From positions 1-13,818 of the forward strand of contig CAZIWX010000065.1 of assembly GCA_964543125.1 (NCBI GenBank): a stretch of DNA of 13,818 nt, given 5' to 3'. Shown piece after piece: positions 1 to 7,142 of this stretch. Position 1 is the first letter of the stretch. Every line of letters starts with the position of its first letter. The position numbers and the translations under genes were made by a program. The notes under the pieces are model-generated. The model saw only the letters and a list, made by a program, of their open reading frames with translations. It was not told the DNA's origin and did no database searches. The DNA is from CAZIWX01 sp964543125 (GTDB lineage Bacteria; Fidelibacterota; UBA8477).

Positions 1-42
1 ATTCTTAGTAGAAAAGTCTTGTGTCTATCCCGACAGTGCCCT

Positions 43-85
43 CGGGGTTGAAACCCGGGGTTAGGAATCTGTCACCCCGGGGGTT
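43..85. repeat. Cluster of CCCGGG-centred palindromes in 3' flank
   Basis: The 161 bp beyond the end of the DUF72 gene hold no gene that I can see. They contain three related G/C blocks: CGGGGTTG at 43-50, AACCCGGGGTT at 52-62 and ACCCCGGGGGTT at 74-85. The last two are each near-palindromic, lie about 22 bp centre to centre, and can also pair with each other, giving a stem of about 10 bp with a small bulge. There is no T-run on either side, so this is not a textbook intrinsic terminator. It may still be the 3' boundary structure of the long minus-strand operon, or a palindromic repeat. Its function is unknown. Confidence 0.35.
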
Positions 86-161
86 CACAACAATTATCTT
101 AATTTTAAGCATACATCCACAAGCTTCCGCTCGGAACTACGGATTCCCAAACAAGACCGAA

Positions 162-968
162 TTAAAACAACGACGCTGATTCACCCGGTGGAGGTGGCAC
201 CGGATCCAGGTGCAACAGACCACGCAGGCGCATGGCATTCATCACTGCATAGCCTTTGGCATGATTATTAAACGCAATATACAACGTACTGGTCTGTTGC
301 GACATATCTTCAATATCCGGTAACCAGGATTTAATTTCCTCATCGGAGTAGTTGTATTGATACCGGGAAATATTATCTCCGGTCCACCAGTTCTGCTTAT
401 TCCGGCCATGGAACCGGATATATCCCATGTCAGCCGTCACTGCAATCTGTTTGGGCATGCCGCCTTCTACTTGAGGTGCATCTGTAACAACCAGAGTTGC
501 CCCGGCTTCACGAAGTATTGTCAGAATTTCGGGTTTTATCCAACCGGGATTGCGAAATTCCACTATTAGAGGTAATTCAGCGCCCCAATCCAACATCATT
601 TGCAGGTAATCCAGGTTTTTTCTGGTAGTATGAAAAGAGAATGGAAACTGAGCCAGGACACCACTGAGCCGTTTCACCTCCCGCAATGGCAGCAGGGCAG
701 CCTTGAAAGCCTTAAAATCGAATTCGTTGTTACTGTATTGGTGGGTCAGGGATTGGTGAGCTTTAACAATAATGTCAAGACCGGCTTGAGCGAATCGGGC
801 AATCTGCCGTGGTCCCGGCATCCGGTAATAGGTAAAATTAAGTTCACTGAAATCAAAATACCCGGCATAGTAATCCAGCATCTGATTTTGACGCAGATTG
901 CGGGGGTAGAATACTCCGCGCCAATCATCGTAGGAATAGCCGGAACAGCCGACTTTAATCACTCCCAT
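162..968 (-). CDS. DUF72 (YecE-like) family protein
   Basis: A 268-residue protein of the DUF72 family, which adopts a TIM-barrel-like fold; the biochemical role of the family is unsettled. Recognisable features are the N-terminal VGCSGYSYDDW (6-16), the barrel strand GVLAQFP (103-109), VEFRNPGW (136-143), the FHGRN motif (186-190) and the C-terminal FNNHAKGYAV block (233-242). Length is normal for the family, and no signal peptide or membrane segment is seen. The ATG at 968 is preferred because the reading frame upstream belongs to a decayed VOC gene whose stop (961-959) overlaps this start by 10 bp, a typical operon junction. It is the last gene of the minus-strand run. The family call is firm; no reaction can be assigned. 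Confidence 0.9.
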   Translation of the reverse strand: MGVIKVGCSGYSYDDWRGVFYPRNLRQNQMLDYYAGYFDFSELNFTYYRMPGPRQIARFAQAGLDIIVKAHQSLTHQYSNNEFDFKAFKAALLPLREVKRLSGVLAQFPFSFHTTRKNLDYLQMMLDWGAELPLIVEFRNPGWIKPEILTILREAGATLVVTDAPQVEGGMPKQIAVTADMGYIRFHGRNKQNWWTGDNISRYQYNYSDEEIKSWLPDIEDMSQQTSTLYIAFNNHAKGYAVMNAMRLRGLLHLDPVPPPPGESASLF

Positions 969-1206
969 GCTGGTTTTCCCTTTTCTTCTTTTACCGGTTG
1001 CCCGAAATGCAATGCCACCCGATCACCTTCTGTATCTGTAAATAATATAGGATAAAACCCCACCCCGGGCTTTATCTCCTAACACTTTGTCACCGATAGG
1101 TTCGACCGGCTTAACCAAAGACTGCGGCCTCGAATTTCTGAGCCCGGTCAAAGTCCGGGACCGGAATTTCGGACCATTCGACGATATGGGGCTGGGCGGG
1201 CGCATT
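959..1206 (-). pseudogene. Decayed VOC / glyoxalase-like gene remnant
   Basis: Reading the minus strand in more than one frame reveals both ends of a VOC-superfamily (glyoxalase/bleomycin-resistance fold) protein. The first block (1206-1114) includes HIVEWSEIPVPDFDRAQKF followed by EAAVFG and then a TAA; it matches the usual N-terminal half-motif in which a membrane-side 'EIPV.D.DRA..FY..VFG' pattern opens the fold. The second block (1078-959) contains GVGFYPILFTDTEGDRVALH, the usual C-terminal strand with the 'DTEGN.x.LH' signature, and ends at TGA 961-959 over the start of the DUF72 gene. Between them are frame changes, stops and lost sequence: about 250 bp remain of the roughly 380 bp expected. 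A GAGGAG ribosome-binding site (1213-1208) sits only 2 bp before an ATG (1205) that is out of frame with the first block. The gene looks dead, unless sequencing errors are responsible; several separate errors would be needed. Confidence 0.8.
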
Positions 1207-1241
1207 GCTCCTCAGTTAGCTTGATTGATCATGTTGATTTT

Positions 1242-1269
1242 ATTATAGATATGTTGGTATTACAACAAA
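1242..1269 (-). promoter_or_regulatory. Possible promoter for VOC remnant and DUF72 gene
   Basis: On the minus strand a perfect TATAAT (1247-1242) lies in an AT-rich gap just after the yqaA stop. The best -35 candidates are poor: TTTGTT (1269-1264) with a 16-bp spacer or TTGTTG (1268-1263) with 15 bp. This could give the DUF72 gene its own transcript. The -10 match is good, the -35 match weak, and no other evidence is available from sequence. Confidence 0.35.
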
Positions 1270-1901
1270 TATTTAATCAAAATGAATCCACCCGCCAGTA
1301 ATACCATGAAAACAATAGAAAGCAGGTTAAAATATTTCTCGATAAAGGCCTGAATGGGTTTGCCATACTTCCACAACAACCAGCTCACCAGAGCGAACCG
1401 GGCTGATCGGCTCAGGGCGGAAGCGAACATAAACACGGCGAAGTTGATGTTAAAGGCGCCGGCTGAAATGGTAATGACCTTATAGGGAATCGGTGTGAAG
1501 CCGGCCGTGAAAACCACCCAAAAGCCCCAGGTTTCGTAAAGCCGCTGCACATTCAGAAATACGGATTCTGAAAATCCGGGTATCCCCGTGAAAAAGAAAT
1601 GGGCCAGACTGGAATAGGCGCCGGGGCCGTTCCACCAGAGAAAATGACCGATGCTATAGCCAAACATACCCCCTAAAAATGAAGCGCTGGAAGCGGCGAG
1701 TGCAAAAGCAAAAGCACGTCGCCGGGCGCCCAGAACCATGGCAATCAGAAAGGCATCCGGCGGGATGGGGAAAAAAGAGGATTCCGTAAACGCCCAGACG
1801 AATAAAACCAGTAATCCGTAAGGTGTGTTGGCCCAATGCAATAACCAATCATAGGTGCGCCGGACCCAGGCGGTTCGTGCTGCAATTACCGTTTCACTCA
1901 C
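1260..1901 (-). CDS. YqaA-family inner-membrane protein (DedA/VTT fold)
   Basis: A 213-residue integral membrane protein of the YqaA branch (COG1238) of the SNARE-associated/VTT (DedA-like) superfamily. Members of this superfamily are linked to lipid scrambling or flipping and membrane homeostasis; the substrate of YqaA proteins is not established. Visible hallmarks are ESSFFPIPPDAFL (40-52), a small-residue-rich helix around 65-85, FTPIPYKVITISAGAF (135-150), the two re-entrant-loop motifs, the SRSARF segment (164-169), and a final hydrophobic helix at about 192-213. The start is GTG at 1901, supported by an AGGAG ribosome-binding site 8 bp upstream. The coding region overlaps the end of the glycosyltransferase gene by 8 bp, so the two are probably translationally coupled. 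Pairing with a glycosyltransferase fits an envelope-lipid role, which is inference. Confidence 0.9.
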   Translation of the reverse strand: MSETVIAARTAWVRRTYDWLLHWANTPYGLLVLFVWAFTESSFFPIPPDAFLIAMVLGARRRAFAFALAASSASFLGGMFGYSIGHFLWWNGPGAYSSLAHFFFTGIPGFSESVFLNVQRLYETWGFWVVFTAGFTPIPYKVITISAGAFNINFAVFMFASALSRSARFALVSWLLWKYGKPIQAFIEKYFNLLSIVFMVLLAGGFILIKYLL

Positions 1902-2571
1902 GCCAAATACTCCTGTAATAAAATCGGATAAACTTCAGTGTATCAACCACATGCCGGATTTGACTCGGTGAATCAGCATACACCACCGGCACCTCTACCC
2001 ACTTCAATTTCAGCCCCAAAGTATGGGCTTGAATAAAAACCGCTGACTCAAATTGGAATCCATTTTCACCGGATGCCCACAGATCAGAAGCACCCAAAGG
2101 ATAACAGCGAAAACCATTCTGACTGTCGTAAATTTTTTCACCCGTGCGCAGCGACATTAACCAACTGGTAACGGTATTTGAAAAGAGTCTCGGCCAGGGC
2201 ATGTTTCTCGGATTCCAATGACGGCGCCCCACTACAAAATCAATCGGTGACTCGATCTTTGCCAGGAAATCGGGGATACAACCAACGGGGTGCTGGCCAT
2301 CGCAGTCCAGGGTCACCGCATAATCGAATCCCAACTCCCGGGCTAATGACAAGCCTGTTTTCAGTGCCATCCCTTTACCGCCATTCGGTTGATAGCTGAC
2401 AAACCGGGCTGGCGCCACATCCTCGGCGCATAGGCCGTCTTCACTCCCATCGTCAATTACCAGCAGGGATAATTGCAGATCAACCACCTGCCGGATCAAA
2501 GCCCTAATCCGTGGTCGATCATTATGTACCGGAATCACAAGAATTACTTTATATTGTTGTGTATCAGTCAC
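1894..2571 (-). CDS. Family 2 glycosyltransferase (DPM/DPG synthase-like)
   Basis: A 225-residue GT-A fold glycosyltransferase of family GT2, in the dolichyl/polyprenyl-phosphate sugar synthase-like group. It should transfer a sugar from a nucleotide-sugar donor to a lipid-phosphate or similar acceptor at the cytoplasmic face of the membrane. Key motifs are VIDDGS (38-43), NGGKG (63-67), the metal-binding DCDGQH (89-94, the DxD motif), the family-typical DSQNGFR (149-155), and a C-terminal amphipathic segment in place of transmembrane helices. The start codon is GTG at 2571, with no clear Shine-Dalgarno and an AT-rich 30-bp leader after the upstream gene. It overlaps the yqaA-like gene by 8 bp. 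Donor and acceptor cannot be deduced; the fold and catalytic motifs are intact. Confidence 0.9.
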   Translation of the reverse strand: MTDTQQYKVILVIPVHNDRPRIRALIRQVVDLQLSLLVIDDGSEDGLCAEDVAPARFVSYQPNGGKGMALKTGLSLARELGFDYAVTLDCDGQHPVGCIPDFLAKIESPIDFVVGRRHWNPRNMPWPRLFSNTVTSWLMSLRTGEKIYDSQNGFRCYPLGASDLWASGENGFQFESAVFIQAHTLGLKLKWVEVPVVYADSPSQIRHVVDTLKFIRFYYRSIWRE

Positions 2572-2601
2572 TTATAGCGTTATAATAAAGTTTATTAAGG
2601 T

Positions 2602-3120
2602 TCAATCATAAGTGATTTTATAGTGCAATTGGAGCAGATCATTTTTAAACCAGGTTGTGTTGACCAATTCCAGTTTACACCCATTCAAATCACCTTCCAC
2701 CAAAGATTTCCCCGTACCCAAGAGGATAGGGTGAATCGAGATGATCAATTCATCCAAAAGATGGTGATTCAGGGAATCTCTAAGCAGTTCCGCACCGCCC
2801 ACCAACCAGATTCCGGCGCCAGAGCCGGCCTTTTGGGTTTGAATCTGCTCCCACCAGTTCTCTCCCCCGTAAATTATTCGTCCTTTGGCCACGGCAACCT
2901 GAGAACGGGACACGATCATGACATCTTTTTCAGGAAAAGGATTGGGATCGCATCCCAGACTGATTTCATACGTTCGCCGGCCTACAAGCACCGTATCGCA
3001 GCTCTTAAAGAACTTCTGAAAACCATAGTCTTCATCACTGAACAGCCAGCTTATATCATCGTTGGCGCCGGCAATATAGCCGTCCAGACTGGTGGCGATA
3101 AAACAGGTCATGGTTCGCAT
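2602..3120 (-). CDS. Dihydrofolate reductase / RibD C-terminal family protein
   Basis: A 172-residue stand-alone protein with the RibD C-terminal (DHFR-like) fold, probably an NAD(P)H-dependent reductase. The N-terminus (FIATSLDGYIAG, 7-18) is the classic start of this family; GRRTYE (47-52), the VGGAEL loop that binds the cofactor (107-112) and the IHPILLGTGKSL segment (129-140) follow in order. It lacks a deaminase domain, so it is not a full riboflavin enzyme. Proteins of this type are common and mostly uncharacterised; substrates could be pterin- or pyrimidine-like. Two in-frame ATGs exist (3120 and 3111); neither has a strong ribosome-binding site and the second puts the conserved strand nearer the start. 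The gene follows nadE by 41 bp. Confidence 0.85.
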   Translation of the reverse strand: MRTMTCFIATSLDGYIAGANDDISWLFSDEDYGFQKFFKSCDTVLVGRRTYEISLGCDPNPFPEKDVMIVSRSQVAVAKGRIIYGGENWWEQIQTQKAGSGAGIWLVGGAELLRDSLNHHLLDELIISIHPILLGTGKSLVEGDLNGCKLELVNTTWFKNDLLQLHYKITYD

Positions 3121-3161
3121 GGCATGAAGATCAGGCTAGAAAAAATTGTGTGTCAATCCGT

Positions 3162-4820
3162 TTACGATTCCGGTTCCCCATCGTAAGGACAATATTTGTT
3201 CACAATGGGCATCCGCCGGCCGATCCCGAACGCACGCCGGGTAACGCGAATCCCGGGCGGCAATTGGCGACGCTTGTACTCACTATGGCAGATCAGGCTC
3301 ATAATTTCTTTAACCAACGCCCGGGGATATCCCAGCTCCACCAATTGACCATAACTGGCTTGTTCTTCGATAATCAGATCAACCAAAGGACTCACCTTTT
3401 CATAATCGAATGGATCAACCTGATTCGGTCTAAGCTCCGCTGAAGGTGGTTTTGTGATACAGTTTTCCGGAATAACCGCAGTACCAACCCGTTTATTGTA
3501 ATACCGGGCAACCGTGTACACCATGGTTTTACCTAAATCGCTGATCACGGCGATTCCCCCACTGGTATCACCATACAGGGTACAATACCCCAGAGCAACT
3601 TCCGTTTTATTGCCTGTGGTGATTAGCAAACTGCCGTCCCGGTTGGAGAGGGCCATGAGGATGTTGCCCCGAATTCGGGCTTGCAGATTTTCTTCTGCTA
3701 CTCCCTGTAATGGTTGATCAAATTTATTATCAATGATTTTAGAAAATGCGTTAAATGGTGCGCCAATAGGTAATTGCACATACCGAATACCCAGATTTTC
3801 AGCCAATTGGCGAGCATCATCCCGGCTGTGCCGGGTAGAATATTTGGAGGGCATGGAGACGCCTAGCACATGCCTGGCGCCTAACGCTTCTTTGGCGATC
3901 ACGGCGGTCAAAGCTGAGTCAATGCCACCCGATAAACCCAGCACTGCATCTCGATGACCCGTTTTTCGAAAATATTCTTTCAGTCCGAATACCAGACCAT
4001 CGAAAACTTCCGCTGCTTTCTCGCGGATGGGCAGCGTTATAGGATGCTCTCCGGCGCCTGACAGGGGGATATTCACCGTTTCCACCACACTACCGAATTT
4101 GGGACTGATATGCAGCAAATTGGCCTGGCTGTCTACCACCAGTGAGGCGCCATCAAAAACCAGCTCGTCCTGCCCGCCCACGAGATTCACATAAATATAA
4201 GGCAGGTGGAACTTTCGAACTTTTTTCTGAATGAGGCTTAGCCGCTCTTCATCTTTCCAGGCATGGAACGGTGAGGCGGAAATATTGATCAGGAGGTCAG
4301 CACCTGCTTCAGCGAGACGATCAATGATTTTATAATCGATTTTACCGTCCCATAGGTCTTCACAAATATGAACACCCAATTTGATCTCACCTTGGGACCG
4401 CGTTTTGACGGAAATGGGTAAGTTGTCTCGTCCGGGTTTGAAGTAGCGCCATTCATCAAAAACATCATAGGTAGGCAAAAGAGATTTATGGGCCCAATTT
4501 TTAATCCGGCCCTGTTGTAAAATTGCCGCGGCGTTATAGGTATCTTCTCCGTCATGGTGAATCGCGCCTATAATAACCACCGTCTCGCCGGTTGATCTCG
4601 CCAGGCTTTCGACGACACGCATGTTATGGGGAACGAAGTTAACCTCAAAAATCAAATCTTCGGGAGGATAACCCGTGATGAAGAGTTCCGGGAAAATTAA
4701 AAGGTCAGCTTGATCTTGCTCGGCCTGTAGTATTGTTTGCCGGGCTAATTCCGCATTCTCTTTAAAATCACCAACGGTTGGATTCAGTTGTGCGATTACC
4801 GTCTTGAGCATGCCCTTCAT
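3162..4820 (-). CDS. nadE: Glutamine-dependent NAD+ synthase
   Basis: The last enzyme of NAD biosynthesis: converts nicotinic acid adenine dinucleotide plus ATP and glutamine-derived ammonia into NAD+. This 552-residue cytoplasmic protein has an N-terminal nitrilase-type glutaminase domain (about 5-265) with the Glu-Lys-Cys triad at E45 (FPELFITGYPPEDL), K112 (HKSLLPTYDVF) and C153 (GVHICEDLWD). The C-terminal synthetase domain carries the PP-loop SGGIDS (297-302), TTGNKTE, GDTSGG, and the end block RRQLPPG..VTRRAFG. Length fits the short bacterial two-domain form. ATG 4820 is taken as start since GGAG lies 4 bp before it; an ATG at 4811 after GAAGGGC is a close alternative. The start follows the stop of the TIGR00725 gene after a single base, so the two are surely co-transcribed. 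All catalytic residues are present. Confidence 0.97.
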   Translation of the reverse strand: MKGMLKTVIAQLNPTVGDFKENAELARQTILQAEQDQADLLIFPELFITGYPPEDLIFEVNFVPHNMRVVESLARSTGETVVIIGAIHHDGEDTYNAAAILQQGRIKNWAHKSLLPTYDVFDEWRYFKPGRDNLPISVKTRSQGEIKLGVHICEDLWDGKIDYKIIDRLAEAGADLLINISASPFHAWKDEERLSLIQKKVRKFHLPYIYVNLVGGQDELVFDGASLVVDSQANLLHISPKFGSVVETVNIPLSGAGEHPITLPIREKAAEVFDGLVFGLKEYFRKTGHRDAVLGLSGGIDSALTAVIAKEALGARHVLGVSMPSKYSTRHSRDDARQLAENLGIRYVQLPIGAPFNAFSKIIDNKFDQPLQGVAEENLQARIRGNILMALSNRDGSLLITTGNKTEVALGYCTLYGDTSGGIAVISDLGKTMVYTVARYYNKRVGTAVIPENCITKPPSAELRPNQVDPFDYEKVSPLVDLIIEEQASYGQLVELGYPRALVKEIMSLICHSEYKRRQLPPGIRVTRRAFGIGRRMPIVNKYCPYDGEPES

Positions 4821-4821
4821 A

Positions 4822-5295
4822 TCACTCCGATTTACTTTTGCTTAACAGTGTAAGTAATTGATCAACAGCGGCTTGTGGCGTATCAGAAATATTCATTCCC
4901 CGGATTTTCCAGGACCCCAAACCCACCAGTGGTTTTCCGGCATTCAGAGTAAAAGCAATTTCCGACAAGGTTCCGTAAGCGCCATCTACCGCAATGAGAC
5001 CATCAACGGACCGAACCAGAATACCGTTTCGCAGATCACCCATACCGGTAAATATGGGAACATCCACGTACGGATTGGCTTCCGCGGGATCGGTGGTCAT
5101 GAGAATACCAACCACCAATCCACCCGCGGAATGAGCACCCTGACTGGCCGCTTCCATTACCCCGCCCCGGCCGCCGGTGTACAAAATAGCTCCACACTCA
5201 GCCACCAGACGCCCTACTTCAAGGGCCTTTGCATAGACGTCCGGTGAGATTTCCCGAGCACCAATAACGCCAATACGTAACCGATTTAGCGCCAT
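4822..5295 (-). CDS. TIGR00725 family (LOG / Rossmann-fold) protein
   Basis: A 157-residue protein of the TIGR00725 family, related to the LOG/'lysine decarboxylase-like' Rossmann fold and to SLOG nucleotide-binding domains. Visible are the IGVIGA start (8-13), GGRGGVMEAASQGA (41-54), FTGMGDLRNGILVRSVDGLI (82-101) and DGAYGTLSE (104-112), which stands where cytokinin-type LOG enzymes have PGGxGTxxE. Binding of a nucleotide is likely; the activity is unknown. I place the start at ATG 5295-5293 because it overlaps the asnS stop in TAATG, the residues beyond it begin the conserved strand, and the open frame further upstream (to 5361) is only the shadow of asnS. No Shine-Dalgarno is seen, so initiation probably depends on ribosomes finishing asnS. 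A one-base gap separates it from nadE, hinting at a nucleotide-related role. Confidence 0.9.
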   Translation of the reverse strand: MALNRLRIGVIGAREISPDVYAKALEVGRLVAECGAILYTGGRGGVMEAASQGAHSAGGLVVGILMTTDPAEANPYVDVPIFTGMGDLRNGILVRSVDGLIAVDGAYGTLSEIAFTLNAGKPLVGLGSWKIRGMNISDTPQAAVDQLLTLLSKSKSE

Positions 5296-6587
5296 TAAGG
5301 TGTCAATCGTGTCATGGTCCGCGGAAACGGAATTGCTTCGCGAATATGTTTCAATCCACACAACCAGGCGACAGTGCGTTCAACACCGAGGCCAAATCCG
5401 GCATGCGGCACCGACCCGTACCGGCGTAAATCAAGATACCAGCTATAATTTTCAGGGTCCATTCCCTCGGTTTGCATACGCTGAATAAGTAAGTTCAGGT
5501 CATCTTCACGCTGTGAGCCACCAATGATTTCGCCATAGCCTTCCGGAGCCAGCATGTCAACCGCCAGCGTATATTTGGCATTTTCAGGATCGCGTTTCAT
5601 ATAAAAAGCTTTGATAGCCGCCGGATAATGATGCACCATAACCGGATTTGAATAGGCTTCACCGATAATCGTCTCATGCGGCGCACCAAAATCGTCGCCC
5701 CACCGGACAGCCTCGCCCTTTTCCTGTAGTAATTTGATGGCAGCATCATAATGCATGCGAGGAAACGGTGTTGCTATCGCTTCCAGTTTGGAAATATCAC
5801 GCTCCAGCGTTTCCAATTCCGGACGACGATCAAGGAGTACTTCGGCTACGACGAACATGATCATCTCTTCCGCCAGCTGCATGTCCATTTCCAGATCGTA
5901 ATAGGCCATTTCCGGTTCCACCATCCAGAATTCGGTGAGATGACGGCGCGTCTTGGACTTCTCAGCCCGAAAAGTAGGTCCAAAGCAGTAGACTTTTCCC
6001 AACGCCAGGGCCGCGGCTTCAGCATATAATTGCCCACTCTGGGTCAGATAGGCTTTATCATCAAAGTATCCGGTTTCAAAAAGGGTGGCCGTGCCCTCGG
6101 TAGCCATCTTCTGAAAAATGGGTGTGTCAATGAGTGTGAAATCCCGTTGATCGAAGAAAGTTCGAATACTTTTGATTACGGTATGCCGAATCCGCATGAT
6201 TGCGTGTTGCCGCCGGGAGCGTAACCACAGGTGGCGATGATCCATGAGGAATTCAATCCCATGCTCTTTTTTGGCGATGGGGTATTCCTGAGCCACGTTC
6301 ACCAGTTTAATTTTTTGGGTAATCAGTTCATATCCCCCTTCGGCCCGTTGATCAGGCCGCACCAAACCGGTCACAATCACCGAAGATTCCTGCGTCAGGA
6401 TATTCTTCAGATCAAAACTAGCGTCATCACAATCATTCTTGGATACAACACATTGAATAATACCGGTGCCATCCCGGAGTAATAGAAACCAGATCTTTCC
6501 GCTTTTCCGCAGATTGTAGACCCACCCTTTCAAGGTTACCACTTCGCCTGTGTGAAATCGGATGTTCTGAATGAAATATTCGTGCAT
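5295..6587 (-). CDS. asnS: Asparagine--tRNA ligase
   Basis: Class II aminoacyl-tRNA synthetase that charges tRNA-Asn with asparagine in the cytoplasm. The 430-residue protein has an N-terminal OB-fold anticodon-binding domain (about 15-100; VVTLKGWVYNLRKSGK, FLLLRDGTGIIQCVV), then the catalytic core with QSGQLYAEA (183-191), motif 2 starting FRAEKSKTRRHLTEFWMVEPE at 206, and motif 3 GLGVER (399-404) near the RLTP terminus. The SGQLY-LTEFWMVEPE pattern is AsnRS-like and argues against AspRS. The gene starts with ATG 6 bp after the lptE-like stop; a possible AAGGA ribosome-binding site lies rather far upstream, inside the previous gene. Its TAA stop overlaps the next start by one base. Presence of AsnRS implies direct Asn-tRNA formation; whether GatCAB is also present cannot be told here. 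Confidence 0.97.
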   Translation of the reverse strand: MHEYFIQNIRFHTGEVVTLKGWVYNLRKSGKIWFLLLRDGTGIIQCVVSKNDCDDASFDLKNILTQESSVIVTGLVRPDQRAEGGYELITQKIKLVNVAQEYPIAKKEHGIEFLMDHRHLWLRSRRQHAIMRIRHTVIKSIRTFFDQRDFTLIDTPIFQKMATEGTATLFETGYFDDKAYLTQSGQLYAEAAALALGKVYCFGPTFRAEKSKTRRHLTEFWMVEPEMAYYDLEMDMQLAEEMIMFVVAEVLLDRRPELETLERDISKLEAIATPFPRMHYDAAIKLLQEKGEAVRWGDDFGAPHETIIGEAYSNPVMVHHYPAAIKAFYMKRDPENAKYTLAVDMLAPEGYGEIIGGSQREDDLNLLIQRMQTEGMDPENYSWYLDLRRYGSVPHAGFGLGVERTVAWLCGLKHIREAIPFPRTMTRLTP

Positions 6588-6593
6588 GGTTGT

Positions 6594-7142
6594 TTACCAT
6601 CCTTCAGTCATGGATTCAACAATCAGGTCCACCACTTTACCGATTGCTTCCGTTTTTGCATCGTCGCGGCTCCGTTGCTCGGCGGTGGTTAGTTTCGCAT
6701 TTTCAACTTCGCTATTATAAGTTCCGTACTCATTAAAATCCTTCTGATAAATGGGTTTGTTCAGCGTGTCATCCACCCATTTGACCTCTCCGGTGAGTAC
6801 CAGACGATATTCCAATACATTTTCTGCTTTGTCGTAGGTGGAGGGGTCATCCCGCACGGCCTTGATCACACCTTCAATGTGGGAATCCGCATCCGGCGCC
6901 GAGCTGAGAGCCAGCAGCCGATTCTCTAGCAGCCGGTTGGTTATGGCCTGATCCAGATCCTGATCAATATTGAACTCAGCCGTACGATTATCAAACAGAT
7001 CAATTTTTAAATTTTTCAAATGACTAGGAATAGTTCCCTTGAAGGAATAGAAGGCGCAACTCGTGATCAGAAGCACCCCTAGGACGCTCAGCCGCCGTAA
7101 GGATTTAAGAACGCCGTTTTTTACTGGGTATCGCATATTCAT
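6594..7142 (-). CDS. LptE-like outer-membrane lipoprotein
   Basis: A 182-residue lipoprotein of the LptE family type, the plug/partner of LptD in LPS delivery to the outer membrane. The start at ATG 7142 (or 7136, two codons on) gives a canonical lipoprotein signal: a basic n-region (KNGVLKSLRRL), a hydrophobic stretch (VLGVLL) and the lipobox ITSC with the lipidated Cys at 29. After it, 'FYSFKGTIPSHLKNLKIDLFDNRT' style sequence with the secretin-like FDNRT strand, 'LDQAITNRLLENRLLALSS' helix and the YRLVLTGEV strand match LptE-like proteins of FCB-type bacteria. The longer open frame reaching 7298 lacks a sensible N-terminus and is not used. The gene overlaps the sigma-54 activator by 38 bp, and a weak GAAAGA precedes the ATG, so coupling is likely. 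Family is inferred from pattern; similarity to characterised LptE is low. Confidence 0.8.
   Translation of the reverse strand: MNMRYPVKNGVLKSLRRLSVLGVLLITSCAFYSFKGTIPSHLKNLKIDLFDNRTAEFNIDQDLDQAITNRLLENRLLALSSAPDADSHIEGVIKAVRDDPSTYDKAENVLEYRLVLTGEVKWVDDTLNKPIYQKDFNEYGTYNSEVENAKLTTAEQRSRDDAKTEAIGKVVDLIVESMTEGW

Noticed and set aside
1023..1205. A 60-codon minus-strand open frame as a small gene
   Set aside because: It starts near a GAGGAG site but its product has no sensible fold, and the other frames of the same DNA carry the VOC blocks, so it is an out-of-frame path through a dead gene.
2579..2605. Promoter TTGAAC / TATAAC before the glycosyltransferase gene, minus strand
   Set aside because: The spacer is only 15 bp in a generally AT-rich stretch, so this is as likely chance as a real promoter.
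2623..3186. Long plus-strand open frame of 187 codons
   Set aside because: Lies opposite the DHFR-like and nadE genes, which have clear family motifs; no motifs or start context of its own. The same applies to other plus-strand frames such as 600-1055 and 8890-9426.
5296..5361. Longer N-terminus for the TIGR00725 protein, with an ATG at 5361
   Set aside because: The extra 22 residues are a shadow of the asnS C-terminus and match nothing in the family; the ATG at 5295 in the TAATG overlap begins the conserved strand.
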